DNA of 64,000 nucleotides from Phoronis australis (taxonomy: Eukaryota; Phoronida; Phoronidae): contig NMRA01000230.1 in NCBI GenBank assembly GCA_002633005.1, positions 125,453-189,452 on the forward strand, written 5' to 3'. This document shows, piece after piece, positions 26,301 to 36,139 of this stretch; within the stretch, counting starts at the first letter, position 1, and each line of letters opens with the position of its first letter. The notes beneath the pieces were generated by a model. That model worked only from the letters and a program-made list of their open reading frames with translations, did not search any database and had not been told where the DNA came from. The translations under genes were made by a program, and so were the position numbers.

Positions 26301-28030
26301 AGGCACTACCAAGATGCGGCCATTTTGCTGGGCTGCCCGCGTCACGCTCTATTGGTCACTGATTGGTCAATACACTCCAGTGGTTTGATTCTTGAAGAGT
26401 GATTAGCTGAAGACCCGAGTCATGAATTAAGTCTGAGGCGTCTGCTTCACAAGATTATTAGCACATCGCAGTAGAATTGAGTTAAACAATTAATGTTAAG
26501 GACTGGATAAAATTCTGTTGGAATTATTTAGTATCGGGGTTTGAAAAAAATGATTTTTTACAAATTTTTTACTGGTAATTGCCTTGGATGTTCATCGTGG
26601 CAAGGAAATTGAACTATTATGATTTTCAAATGCATTTGGTGGATACATTTTAAAGTGTTTTCCTCTTTGCTCTGATGTATAACCTCTTGTTTCCAGGGCA
26701 CCCTAAAATATTCATATTCCAGGCATGCCGGGGTGGGAAAGCCCAACCGGGTCATCGAGTAGATCAGGCAGGTGATGCTAAGCTTTCAGATGAAGAGTTC
26801 ATTGAGCTGGACTCTATGGAACATGTTGTGCCTGTGGACGCTGACATTGTGGCAGCTTTCTCTACCACTAAAGGTATAAGCAAAAGCGAATGTTTGTGTT
26901 CTGATATCGATGCAGTACTAGCCACTCCACTCCTGCTAACTCTGATTTACCCACAATGCTGCACTTCAGTAGGGCTAACATCCTGTTACTGCCATGTCAT
27001 CACTAATTTCTTATGAAATTTGGGTCACTTTTGTTCACTCTAATGCCAGTAAAGTTAAAGTGCTTACAAATATGTAAAGCTGAGTGTGGTTCTATAAGTT
27101 GTTTGTTTGTCTGACTCGGCTCTCAACTTAGCGTTTTCTACCTCCAGAGGGTTGAATTCGGGAAGTGGTACTTGAACCTAACATTTTGTGAATGGCATTT
27201 TTGTATCAAAATGTTTGTTTAGGACATTCTGCGAATCACGTAATCTGCATGTCATTTGCTTTTGTGTCACTGCATAACTGAACCTTCCACTGCCATCTGA
27301 TGAGTACACTGGGAATTAATGAGAACACAAAGCTGTGGCATTATCGTTTGTTCTTTTAACAATGCCATACAGCGAATCTCGAAGAGAATCATCAACTCTT
27401 TACTAACACTACTTATTATGTAATTTGACCTATTGCAATCTCTGCCCCCCTTGCGAAATGTCAGCAAACAAATAATAAGTTTTACCCAGCAACATGTTAT
27501 TTGTCGGGTAAAATAGCGGCTTGGAAACGAAGGTGTGTCAAGAATGCTGCATTCTGATTGGTCACTTAAGCCGTCACTCAAAGGCCTGGCGATAGGTCAA
27601 TTATGCCATGTACTAATAAATTTTTATACAATTCTTTAACCAGTGTGGAAGTGTATATCACAAACATTTTTAAGGCTGGTCCGCACGCCATCTGTTGGCC
27701 ACATTACGCGGTGTCCCTACAGATGGGGTGTTATGTTCTTAACATACACCGTGGGGCATACCACTAGAAATTCCTTGCTCATTTCCTCATTGTCGGTTTT
27801 CAGGGTTTGTTTCCATACGAAACATGTTCCTGGGATCGTGGTACATCCGTAACATCTGTAAGGTGTTCTCTGGATTCAAACAAGAGCATCTGCTGGACCT
27901 GTTGACTCGTGTTCATTACCAAGTCTCCGTACTGACAGCAACAATGCAGGATGGTCGTGTCATAAAGCAGATGCCTAGTTTCGAGTCAACCTTAACCAAG
28001 AAGATGTATTTGCACCATAGCCAACAGTAA
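16137..28030 (+). CDS. caspase A: single-DED caspase-8/10-like protease, nine coding exons
   Basis: Exons: 16137-16246, 17208-17383, 20665-20712, 21504-21542, 22165-22245, 23659-23852, 25195-25282, 26697-26873 and 27804-28030. All join in phase: 1140 nt, 379 residues plus TAA. Residues ~5-92 form one death effector domain (FRIR-type helix 2 region, then GTIGVGNYSAIYKILEKL). Residues ~95-125 are a linker. The large subunit has KKGLVCIINIMDFG, the substrate Arg in EYRTGSDKD, catalytic His213 in FSHGEE, and catalytic Cys256 in QACRG. An Asp-rich linker precedes the small subunit, with GFVSIRN and GSWYIRNICKVF in the S1/S2-forming region. Vertebrate caspase-8 has two DEDs and QACQG; this has one DED and QACRG. 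It is probably an initiator-type apoptotic or immune caspase recruited by DED adaptors such as FADD (family knowledge). A tandem paralogue starts at 45137. Confidence 0.93.
19597..19930. repeat. 21-bp tandem repeat array arranged as an inverted pair
   Basis: Units of ~21 bp such as ACTTCAAAACCAGTTGACTGG begin near 19612, 19633 and 19654 and decay onward. The right part (about 19840-19925) carries the complementary units (CTGGTTTTGAAGTCTGACC). The minus frame stays open for 137 codons with a seven-residue period (LQNQLSG, LQNQMAS), because 21 is divisible by 3. No homology or splice evidence supports coding. It lies in caspase A intron 2. Confidence 0.7.
20665..20712 (+). CDS. caspase A exon 3, linker exon absent from caspase B
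   Basis: 48 nt, phase 1 at both ends, flanked by tttcag and gtaagt. It encodes ENSDEENYKPSSKRAK, an acidic patch followed by a short basic cluster. No counterpart was found between caspase B exons 2 and 3. Being a symmetric exon, it can be skipped without changing frame. Confidence 0.75.
21504..21542 (+). CDS. caspase A exon 4, 39-nt linker exon (single copy)
   Basis: Flanked by ttttcag and gtgagt. It encodes DRGSSTQTDVTD with phase 1 on both sides. The homologous exon is present twice in caspase B. The following intron aligns with that of caspase B (gtgagtaYTactctg..., tccctttRcatcct). Confidence 0.82.
23659..23852 (+). CDS. caspase A exon 6, catalytic His exon
   Basis: 194 nt from GGATCAGACAAAG to GGCGAGGAG|gtgggt. 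It contains the RTG-SDKDMENV substrate-binding region and FDQFICFIFSHGEE with the catalytic His. Same length as caspase B exon 6 (55017-55210). Confidence 0.92.
25008..25137. repeat. three 43-bp tandem units in caspase A intron 6
   Basis: ATCTATTGATATCAACTCTA starts at 25008, 25051 and 25094; the units are almost identical. The homologous caspase B intron has one diverged unit at about 55766-55806, so the expansion happened in A after the gene duplication. Confidence 0.9.
25325..25560. repeat. dispersed repeat with CTCCGTCCATCCGGCG-type sequence
   Basis: Contains GCACCCACATATTTGTATGTGG followed by CTCTATCTC and ATGAAATTTTGCACAGGTG. It is related to 28055-28250 and to the degenerate arrays at 28396-29420 and 43810-44860, all with ATGAAA-TTGG and CCCCCTAGTGGC motifs. 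No coding was found. Confidence 0.55.
26089..26225. repeat. dispersed repeat copy in caspase A intron 7
   Basis: Matches 28254-28392: GGCATCTTGTG, TTACTTTCGATCTGTTG, CCTCTTTTTTGTCATGGGTC. The second copy lies just past the caspase A stop. Confidence 0.75.
26248..26273. repeat. AGAGAGT short tandem repeat
   Basis: AGTAGAG / AGTAGAG units repeated about three and a half times. Confidence 0.7.
26697..26873 (+). CDS. caspase A exon 8, catalytic Cys exon
   Basis: 177 nt. It encodes GHPKIFIFQACRGGKAQ, with Cys256, then an Asp/Glu-rich inter-subunit segment (DQAGDAKLSDEEFIELD) with several possible Asp cleavage points, and VPVDADIVAAFSTTKG. The caspase B counterpart (56210-56386) has equal length. 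Confidence 0.93.
27423..27602. mobile_element. MITE family 1, copy 2
   Basis: ATTTGACCTAT at the left and ATAGGTCAATT at the right, with an interior matching 1867-2043 in the same orientation (TTCTGATTGGTCACTTAAG). It lies in caspase A intron 8, 200 bases before the last exon. Confidence 0.75.
27804..28030 (+). CDS. caspase A exon 9, small subunit C-terminus
   Basis: 227 nt from tttcag|GGTTTGTTTCC to TAA. It encodes GFVSIRNMFLGSWYIRNICKVF, then an amphipathic helix and a Lys-rich tail ending MYLHHSQQ. The SWR tripeptide usual in vertebrate caspases reads SIR here. Confidence 0.92.
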
Positions 28031-28054
28031 CTGTTGCAGTTGCCATCATTTTTT

Positions 28055-29420
28055 TACGCGCCCACTTATGCATAAGCGGGTGCATCATCTCCGTGGCATT
28101 CATATAGGTCGCATCTGTCGGTCATCCATTTTACCTCCACTACTCTATCTCCTTCGCCCCCAGTAACATTTTAAGAAATTTTGACTGGTATGTTGGCTAC
28201 TCCTGTGTCCCTTGTGGCAATTTTAATATTTTGGTTTCATTTTTGGAAAACACAACACAGTTACAGGGCATCTTGTGTTAAATAGCTTACTTTCGATCTG
28301 TTGTGCTATGGTTGTTTAGATTGCTATGTGTATTTGGGGCAGTAAAAATGTTCCTCTTTTTTGTCATGGGTCATTCGAAGCCCTGAGTACAGCTAATGTT
28401 GACTTTTGGACAGATCTGACTACTGCTGTGCCCCCTTGTGACTGTTTTGCATTAAGTTTGTGCATCTGTCTTTGTTACTTCCAAGTCCCAAGGTAAAGCT
28501 TCATGAAATTTGGCAGATCTGTTTTTGCCCATTGTTGTTTGGCTCCAGAATCCTCTGTTTCCTCCATGGTACTTGTAATGTTTTGGTGTCTGTTTTTGGC
28601 GTTCGCCTTTCTGTCTGCCAAACTGTTTGAAGAGTTATAAGAAACTCTACAATTGTGTATCTATTGACAGAAAGATGGCTGACATTGATTTTTGAACAGT
28701 TGCAACTACTGCCATGCCTCCTAGTGACAGTTTTATGCTTTTTTACATTAAATTTTGATTTTGATTATCTGCCAAAGTTTCGCAAAGGATCTTCATGAAA
28801 TTTGGCAGATAAGATTTTATCCAGGAGAGAACTGCACTTGCCCTATTTTTGGACTATTCTGACTGTTGCAGTGCTCTCTAGTTGCAATTTTATTATGATT
28901 TCTTAATGTCTGTCTTCCAAACCCTGTGAAGATTAATTAGGCAGACATGTCTCTAGCAGAGTGAGCCTAACTGGCATTTTATTGGATGAATCTGGCTGCT
29001 GCAGTGACTCCTAGTGTTAATTATTTTTTGCAACAATCTCAATATCTACTAAGATTGTATTTGCCAATCTCATAAGGATGACTAGCACTGCCCCCTCCAG
29101 GCTTAACTTTAATACACTGAGTGTTGTTCAGTCTACGGTGTGAAAATGTTTGCCACATTGAGTACCCTTTGTGTCTTTGCCATTTGCGATGCACATGGTG
29201 AGCACATGTCAATGCTCTGCATTCCACTTGGCATTTTTTCAGTTTTTCTGAAATCTTGCTATGTGTTAGACACAGATGTTTTTTACAGAATGTAATGTTT
29301 TGCTAGAAAAATTTAAGGAGATGGGAAGCTGACTTTCAGTTTTATAAAAACTAGACAGTGGCGGTGAGACCGACTAGTGTGCCACCTAGTGGAGTGTGTT
29401 GTGTCTTTATTTTCTTACCT
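28055..29420. repeat. degenerate repeat array downstream of caspase A
   Basis: Recurrent, diverged strings of the type TTCATGAAATTTGGCAGAT and TGCCCCCTTGTGACTGTTTT at irregular spacing of about 150-250 bases. The first ~340 bases copy material seen in caspase A introns 6-7. No open coding exon was found; it may include the caspase A 3' UTR. Confidence 0.5.
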
Positions 29421-30815
29421 CAACAGTATTGGAGACTGGCTTTTAGAATGTGGCATCTTGTCTGACGTTGTAGCTCTGTTAAGACATCGGCCGAGCCATT
29501 AGTAAGATTTTTATTTTTGTTTGTATTGTATTCTCCCTATATATTTGTACTAAAACCCTGAGATATCACTAAATATTCTTTTGATCTTTTCATTTTTAAT
29601 CAGAATAAACTGCAGGTGATGAAGCAAGATTGCCTGTGTGCATGCTCTGTAACTTTAGGACATGTTTTCAATGGGGAACCTTGTTTTGTTTCGTTGAAAT
29701 GCATTTGTCACTTCTAGAAATAAATCATATTCTGAAACGAGGCAACTTCATTATGGAGTTGAAGAGCAGTATTTCTGACCCGTTAAATCATCTCCATCTT
29801 TTGTATTTTGATTTAAGTTGTTGCAAGTTTTTGACCTCAAGGAAATTGTCCATTATTTCTCTTCAATAATTCTTTAGTACTTTCATTAATGTACAGTAAT
29901 ATGTTAAGAGCCTCAATTTGTACTAACTTATTTTTGTATTATTCGCAAGTTGACTTTTTTAGAGCTTTGCTTAACTCACATTTTTTAGCTTTCGACCCTG
30001 TTTCAGAATGATTAGTGTGGTATCCATTTAAAGTTGACGAACCACATTGTTTGAAATTGATAGTTCACTAGAGGAGCAACACTGTGAGTATGAAAAAGAG
30101 TTTTGTGTTCAGGAACCCAGGTTTTAATAGTTAGTAGCTGTAACTAAGTGTGTTAGATTATAGACACAGTGTATTGTAATGTCAAATTGTTTTTGTAATA
30201 GGAAGTATTCCATTGGAACTCTTTAGTGTTTTGAAAACAGGAATACATGTTTCCTTTGGCCCAGTTTCTACTGCTGGTGTACCATAGAGTAACTGGGACA
30301 CTAGGAGCGCAATTTCTTTCTTCTACTGACATTTTGGGATGTTGAACATTTGTGTGGGATTCGTTTGATCGTCCACTGCAGAATAATAGCAGTGTGACAG
30401 ATAGGTGGCTGGGAAGACTTTAGAAATATTGCTGGGAAATCGCACTGCATTAAATCCCCATTCAAAAGTACGCCAACTGCTCCATCTGTTGTCATCTAGC
30501 AAGAAAGTCAGGATATGCGAAGAATAGACTGGCGGGAAAGCGGTGACGTCACGCTACTGCTTGTTCTATCAGAACGCATGTCCACGTATCATAGGCAAGA
30601 CGTTAGACTAAAGAGACATGTAATGCCACCTTTTGAGACAAAACTTTGTTTTGAAAGTGATTTGTGTTTGGATTCCTTTTCGGTGGCAGGTCGAGGGTGT
30701 CAAAAGGGGCCCCAACCACAATTGTTGAAGGAAACTTCAATCAATAACATACATGTAAGCCCTGTAATATTGGCTTGTGTTTGGTCGTATCCGTAGCTGT
30801 GAGGCCCGGACCCTT
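29421..30815. other. intergenic, nothing recognised
   Basis: AT-rich DNA without splice-supported exons or clear repeats. Confidence 0.4.
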
Positions 30816-31250
30816 GTGCCCGGTTGCATGAAACAGTTCCAAATAGGGACTCAACTAAGGTCCCTAAATCTTTTCACGTATTTGTTTCGTTCTTCAGGCA
30901 CAGATATAATATTTTTGTTTATTTTATCTTTATTATGAGCTCTTCATTGACTAATGACATTTTCTAATAACATAACTAAAAACTGAGCCCTCATTTCAAT
31001 CAAAACAGTTGGGGACTTACTCCTTAAATTGGGGGCGTTGCATGAAAAGATCCCTACATATTTTCAATAATATTCAGAATTCAATCTAGATTTCACTCTC
31101 GATTTGTATCAAAGCCAAAATTTGGCATAGTAATAATATTCAAACAGCATAAGATAGGACAATCAGTGTTTTCACAAGCCTGCAAATACGCAGCAGATTC
31201 GGGTACCTTACTTGAGTCCCTATTCGGGAGTGTTTCATGCAACCGGGCAC
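30816..31250. mobile_element. 435-bp MITE with ~38-bp inverted termini
   Basis: Left end GTGCCCGGTTGCATGAAACA, right end its complement (TGTTTCATGCAACCGGGCAC). Pairing extends through AATAGGGACTCAA on both sides with two or three mismatches. The interior is AT-rich and non-coding. A second copy was not found in the window and no clear target duplication is visible. Confidence 0.85.
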
Positions 31251-32256
31251 TGAACCCCTAAATCCGCCTGTTTTAGTGTTTTAATCGGTTGGGTTTTTTA
31301 CAGAATGACAGAATGATTACTTTGAGGAATGTCCAATGCATGGATTAACAATTTATTACACGAATATCATTGGGCGTTCATCAAAAGCGGGGAGTCTGTG
31401 ACAGTAACCAACAAGGCTATTAGAAATGATTTTGAAATGGGTCGCAACGTCGTTCTTCTGTATAGAAACTCTTAATACTGCAAAAGGTTAAAAAATTGAA
31501 GCGTCTTCAACAACGTAAAAGAACTTAAGACATCCGGAAGGCTCGGCCAAACGGTTTGCACTCTCATGGAAACCGACTGCTAGACATACACATTTATCTG
31601 TACAGCTAGCTGGCAAACGTGGCGGCCAGAAAGGCTTGCGATTACCTGCTTGCGATTCTCTGTTGGATCCGTTAGAAGAATGTTCCGTGTAATCTCATAT
31701 TTCACCCTTGGGGGCTTATAATACGACAGTTGTCCAGAGACTGCATGTCCGCGACTGGGAAAATGAGTGTTGCGCTGCATTAAAAACCTGGACTGTGTGT
31801 TAACGAAGATGTCGTGATCTCGAACAGTGCTGCTCACAGTTTTCCCTTCTCTGGCTGCGTTATTAAGTTATATTATCCATTTTAGTCCACGCACCTTGCC
31901 GGACCGTGCACACAGCACTGGTACAAAGCGCACGCGTCTTGTTCATGCTCGTGTTTGAAATAAGTTTTGAAAGATATTGAATTTTTAGCCGCCCCCCGGG
32001 CCCACCCGGCGTCCTGTTTTTGCAGCGTCCCGGTAGGCTTAAGTTGGGGGCCAGCCCACAACTTGTATTTCTCTCGTTAAATATATTTATGTCAGCATAT
32101 AGATCATTCTTATGCACTCCTTTTTTTCTATAAAAACAAACATGACAGAAAAGAATGTAAGCAATGAGATCTAACAGTTTGTTTTCACTGCGATGATGAT
32201 ATATGTGTCGCTTTCTGAAAGGTACAACCCGGGCGGCGCAGTAGGCGATTTCACTC

Positions 32257-32430
32257 ATGGAGCATACGCCAGCTAAATGTGTTGATGGTCTGCCGACTCC
32301 ACTCTGCGCTGGGCCGAAATCGTCGCTGTCCCCCGTGGCAGTGCCTCTGCAGTCGGACAAGGAGCCGAACGCAGGGTCTATGTTGTTCAGTTACTATCGG
32401 TACTTATCAGCCCAAAAATACACCAGCAAC
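32257..32430 (+). CDS. possible first coding exon, unrecognised gene
   Basis: Starts ATGGAGCATACGCC in a locally GC/CpG-richer patch (31.9-32.4 kb). It stays open for 58 codons (PLCAGPKSSLSPVAVPLQ; ending YYRYLSAQKYTSN) and ends at AGCAAC|GTAAGA. The local base composition differs from its surroundings. No matching second exon was found, and the minus strand is also open here. I do not recognise the product. Confidence 0.28.
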
Positions 32431-32679
32431 GTAAGAAACCCCAATATAACAAAATAGTGTGCACAGTTTTGGTACCAACAAAACAAAAGTATACCAAAAT
32501 TACTAGAACACACAGGTGGACATTATAATCTGTATCTGATCTGGAGAGAAATTGAAAACTGACTTTGAGTACTGAGCTAAGGGGATAGTGTTATTAACTT
32601 CAAATGTCTAGTTTTGACGAAATCTTTGATATGAGAGTATTAACACTACCAAAGAATAATTGCATGTATTCCAACTCAC

Positions 32680-32947
32680 CTTCACCGGGTTCATATAGGC
32701 CAAATTTCCAATTGCTCTTTGACAGCCGTGTAGTTGACTGACATCTCCACTTCAAAATCTTTTACTGGGTTTGATGCTGCCTCGTAATTTTCTACAAAGC
32801 CATGGATATTACCCCCAGTGTTTTTTGAAATACTTCACCCACTCTTTTTCTGTGGAGACACTCCGACAAATGCTCATATTTTCTTTGCTTGCCTGTGCGG
32901 TATGTGGGGAGAGCAGAGGGCCCCACTTTTCCAGACACTCAAAAAAT
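32680..32947 (-). pseudogene. possible coding segment with a frame change at a G5 run
   Basis: On the minus strand an acceptor (cattgtcag at 32948) opens a protein-like frame (ECLEKWGPLLSPHT; STEKEWVKYFKKHWG). It stops just after GGGGG at about 32813-32817, while the next frame continues protein-like (IHGFVENYEAASNPVKDF; YTAVKEQLEIWPI). A donor (GAAG|gtgagt) closes at 32680. Either the exon ends at GGGG|gtaata, or there is a frameshift from mutation or sequencing error. Family not recognised. Confidence 0.25.
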
Positions 32948-33126
32948 CTGACAATGTTTATAAAAAATATTCAGATCTTCAATTTTTTTTCTAAGTGGAT
33001 GTAAATTGAGCTCGACCTAAATGAAAATAAGGTTTTATTCGATTTATTTATATTCATTACCATTTCATTGTAATCCTAACATTTTATTCATGTATTTGTG
33101 TATAATTTTTATATTTCTTTATTTCT

Positions 33127-33314
33127 TTATATATGCCTGCTGGCACTTTCTGTGACAATTTCATAATAAACATTAAAAAATTCTTTTACTGCAATTTCAT
33201 CTCCACAATCCATTGCACAAATAAGTCTAACGTCCAGCTGATCAAATTTTGGTAGCCGCGCGCTTTTGTCTTTCGTATCTTCTTTGTAGAAGAGTGTCTG
33301 GGAATCCCTGCACT
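33127..33314 (-). CDS. possible last exon, unrecognised gene
   Basis: Acceptor attttag at 33315, 61 codons (SQTLFYKEDTKDK; LPKFDQLDVRLICAM; VKEFFNVYYEIVTES) and a TAA, with AATAAA immediately after the stop on the minus strand. Codon composition looks coding (balanced acidic/basic). No family is recognised. The segment at 32680-32947 would lie downstream of this stop, so they may be separate or alternative ends. Confidence 0.3.
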
Positions 33315-33964
33315 CTAAAATTAGAATCATGATTTTCGACAACAGATGTCCTTGCTGCATACCTGGATTGGCTCGTTGACATTGTCCCGCTCCCCCCTAG
33401 GGAGCCACTGCGATAGTCAGGCAAACAGGTGAGCCCAAACAAATGCAAACATGAACTAGAGGTTAAACATGAACTTGCTCGACCTCCCTCAGGCTACACA
33501 AAACAGTACAGCAGAACGTTTTGAATACAGTACATTGATCGCAAGACAATGGCTTGAGCAAACTTTTCCCGATCAATGAGGGAAGCAATTCGACGAATCA
33601 CACAAACGACGAACAGATCTTGTTCAACAGGTCACTTTTGTACATAGCTACAGGTATACGAAAACCCGGACTCATCGATTGATTTTAGGCAAGTTCAGGT
33701 AAATGAGCTAACTATGTCTAGTATGTCGTGCATGAATTCAATACCGACAGACTCTCACAACAACCAGTTTTGCATGGGGGTAATTTTTGATGTAGTACGT
33801 GTATACCTTGTAAAAGCGACTCGGTGATTGTAGTGGGGAGGACTTTCTTCTTGAACCATTATGGCTGGTATAATCAAATCGCATAAATTCAAAACAATCC
33901 ACCGTTGTTATGACACGTTTAGCTCCGATCGGATGAATGTTTGTTTTTTGGGCGTACATGTATT

Positions 33965-34083
33965 TTATTGCAGCTCATAGCTTTTCTCCACTTTCACTTT
34001 CGGTTTTCGAAACGGGTCATTCGACAAAGCAGCTTCGGACGCGTATTTCAATTGATCGAAGGGCCAGTCGTCAGAGCCATTCC
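33965..34083 (-). CDS. possible last exon of a minus-strand gene, unrecognised
   Basis: Acceptor tttctcag at 34084, 39 codons (GSDDWPFDQLKYASEAAL; FRKPKVKVEKSYELQ), and a TAA that forms part of an AATAAA signal. A further open stretch with a donor (TTTTACAAG|gtatac) lies at 33807-33955 on the same strand. No upstream exon was identified. Confidence 0.28.
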
Positions 34084-34429
34084 CTGAGAAAATCAAACGG
34101 AATAAAAAATTACTGTACGCGGTGTCATCTGTCAGATTCAGCTTAAATTTTGTGTATGTGATCATGGTGTAGCTCTGATCCTAATCACCAATTTCGCACG
34201 TATTGACCTCTTAGGCCTTCAAAGGTTCACGAAGAAAATGACATGTTTTTGCATACCGAAAACAACAATTTTCTAATACAAAGAACAGGTAGATCAAGCT
34301 AGGGAGTGGGACATAAGGACTACCAACTAAAATTTGTATTAATGAGTTCGCTCCCTTCATCACGTAACAGGGGCGGTAAATCAGCCAGTAAGCACTCTTG
34401 TAATCTTGAAAGTGGGTCTCACTCAAGTA

Positions 34430-35830
34430 ATTCTACAAGCCAGTTTGCAGGGCTTCGAACATTGAAATTTGTGTTTTTGGATAGATCATGGATTTGTGCA
34501 CAAATTTAAGAAATCTCTTCAATGGGCTTTTTTCATTTTTTTTAAAAATGACCCAATTTTGGGTATTCTGCACTTTTTAAACGAATGGTTTTGTAATTTC
34601 GTTACATTTAAAATGGTTTCAAGAAAGTTAATTAATGGGAATAAATATTTTAGGAATCATAATGCTGTCTGACATATCCATATTTCCATTTCACCCATTC
34701 AGCGTTCATAACTGACCGTGGGTCAGAGATTACACAGGCACAAGTGATTACAAAATTGCCTGGTGCCAATACACAAAACGGTTGACGACCTTAGAAAAAA
34801 AATTTACATGTTGGCTGACATGAATAATTCATGTGATTTTAGTGAAATATTCCGATTTGTGCAATATTTCAAGGCAAAACAAACGGAAAGGCTATTTTTC
34901 ATTTTCTTAGTCAGACAGCAAACTGATGAAAAATATCATCGGAAATTACCAACATCCCGCAAACTGGCCCAAAAGCACCTCAAAAATGACTAAAAATCAA
35001 AGACACAAAATTAGGCACAATTTACTGAATTTTGGCACTCCATTGAAGGCTAACGGAAAGCCCTTTGAAAATTCAAAGACTGCCCTCTGATATAGAGGTT
35101 CAGTGTCTACGTAAAACATTAAAAATATGTTTTACTTCCCATCTTTTAAGCCGTTTTAAAACAACTTCATTAACTGAACCTTTTTGAAACAAAAAATGAG
35201 CTATTTTGGTCCAAAATATTCATTTGGATCTAACTTAAAAATCAATGGCCCAAAATTTTTCAAATAAACGTTTTGAACATACCCCACCAGGATGAATGTT
35301 TTTATTTTTAAAGATCTGAGTCGGTAACCCAAAATCGACTTTTCGGGGCTCGCGTGGAATCACAGTTCAGTACTGCAAAAATTTAACCCAATTTCAATTT
35401 CTTATCAAAGCGTTAACAAAGCTATTTAGAACCATTAATTCAAAAAATGTACAAAAGTCCAAAATATGAAGGCAATTGGGGAAAATGTCTCATCGAAAAT
35501 CCTTCTCGCAAGTGCTTGAAAGAAACACACACTTTGTGTGTCAAATTTCACTTCACTTCTGACGTTCGACTTCAATAGTTCCAGTTTCGAATAACCCATA
35601 GAATATGAGGTACTAACGGACTTTTGTTTTAACATCTCCAATCTCGGTGTCTTTTTTAACAGTATTGAAAGACGGGTTCTCTACATCTTTTTAGAATTGC
35701 AATTTTGCATTCTCCTCTTCTAAAATGGATTCTGGACCTTATCGACAAGTCTAAGAAAGTCAAAACTTAAATAAAGAGACGTTAGAGTTTTATTCCTTTA
35801 AAATATCATGTAGTGAAAAATTGCTGTCGT
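34430..35830. other. gene-free AT-rich stretch
   Basis: No exon with supporting splice sites and no recognised repeat. There are several homopolymer A/T runs. Confidence 0.4.
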
Positions 35831-35833
35831 AGT

Positions 35834-36030
35834 GCATGCGCGCACCCAACCTAACAATGGGGGGGCTCGAATTTTTGGGAATGTGCACTTTTTACTAAAA
35901 AAAGGAAGTACGATTTTGGTAGTCTTTACCTTTTTAGTGGGCTTATAGGTATGTCTCGTTATCTCAGACTCCTTGTTTCTCTGAGGCGGACCTTTTGCTC
36001 ACTTCGCCGAAAGGGGGGGGGGGTTCATTC
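35834..36030. repeat. dispersed repeat, copy 1
   Basis: GCATGCGCGCACCCA, then GAATTTTTG, TTTTAGTGGGCTTAT, CTCAGACT, TCTCTGAGGCGGACCTTTT, ending in a G-run. It aligns along its length with 54348-54590. Confidence 0.75.
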
Positions 36031-36139
36031 TAAGCAAAATGTTGAAAACGGAGTCGATAGAGTGCCTCAAGGTGTCAATAAATGTCTGGATGTCGGTGAA
36101 ATTTCCTTTGTCGATTGGGGTCTGAATGCACGGGGAATT

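Noticed and set aside
31863-32360. 165-codon minus-strand frame
   Set aside because: Sits in GC-richer DNA where stops are rarer and is opposed by an equally plausible plus-strand exon. No motif was recognised.
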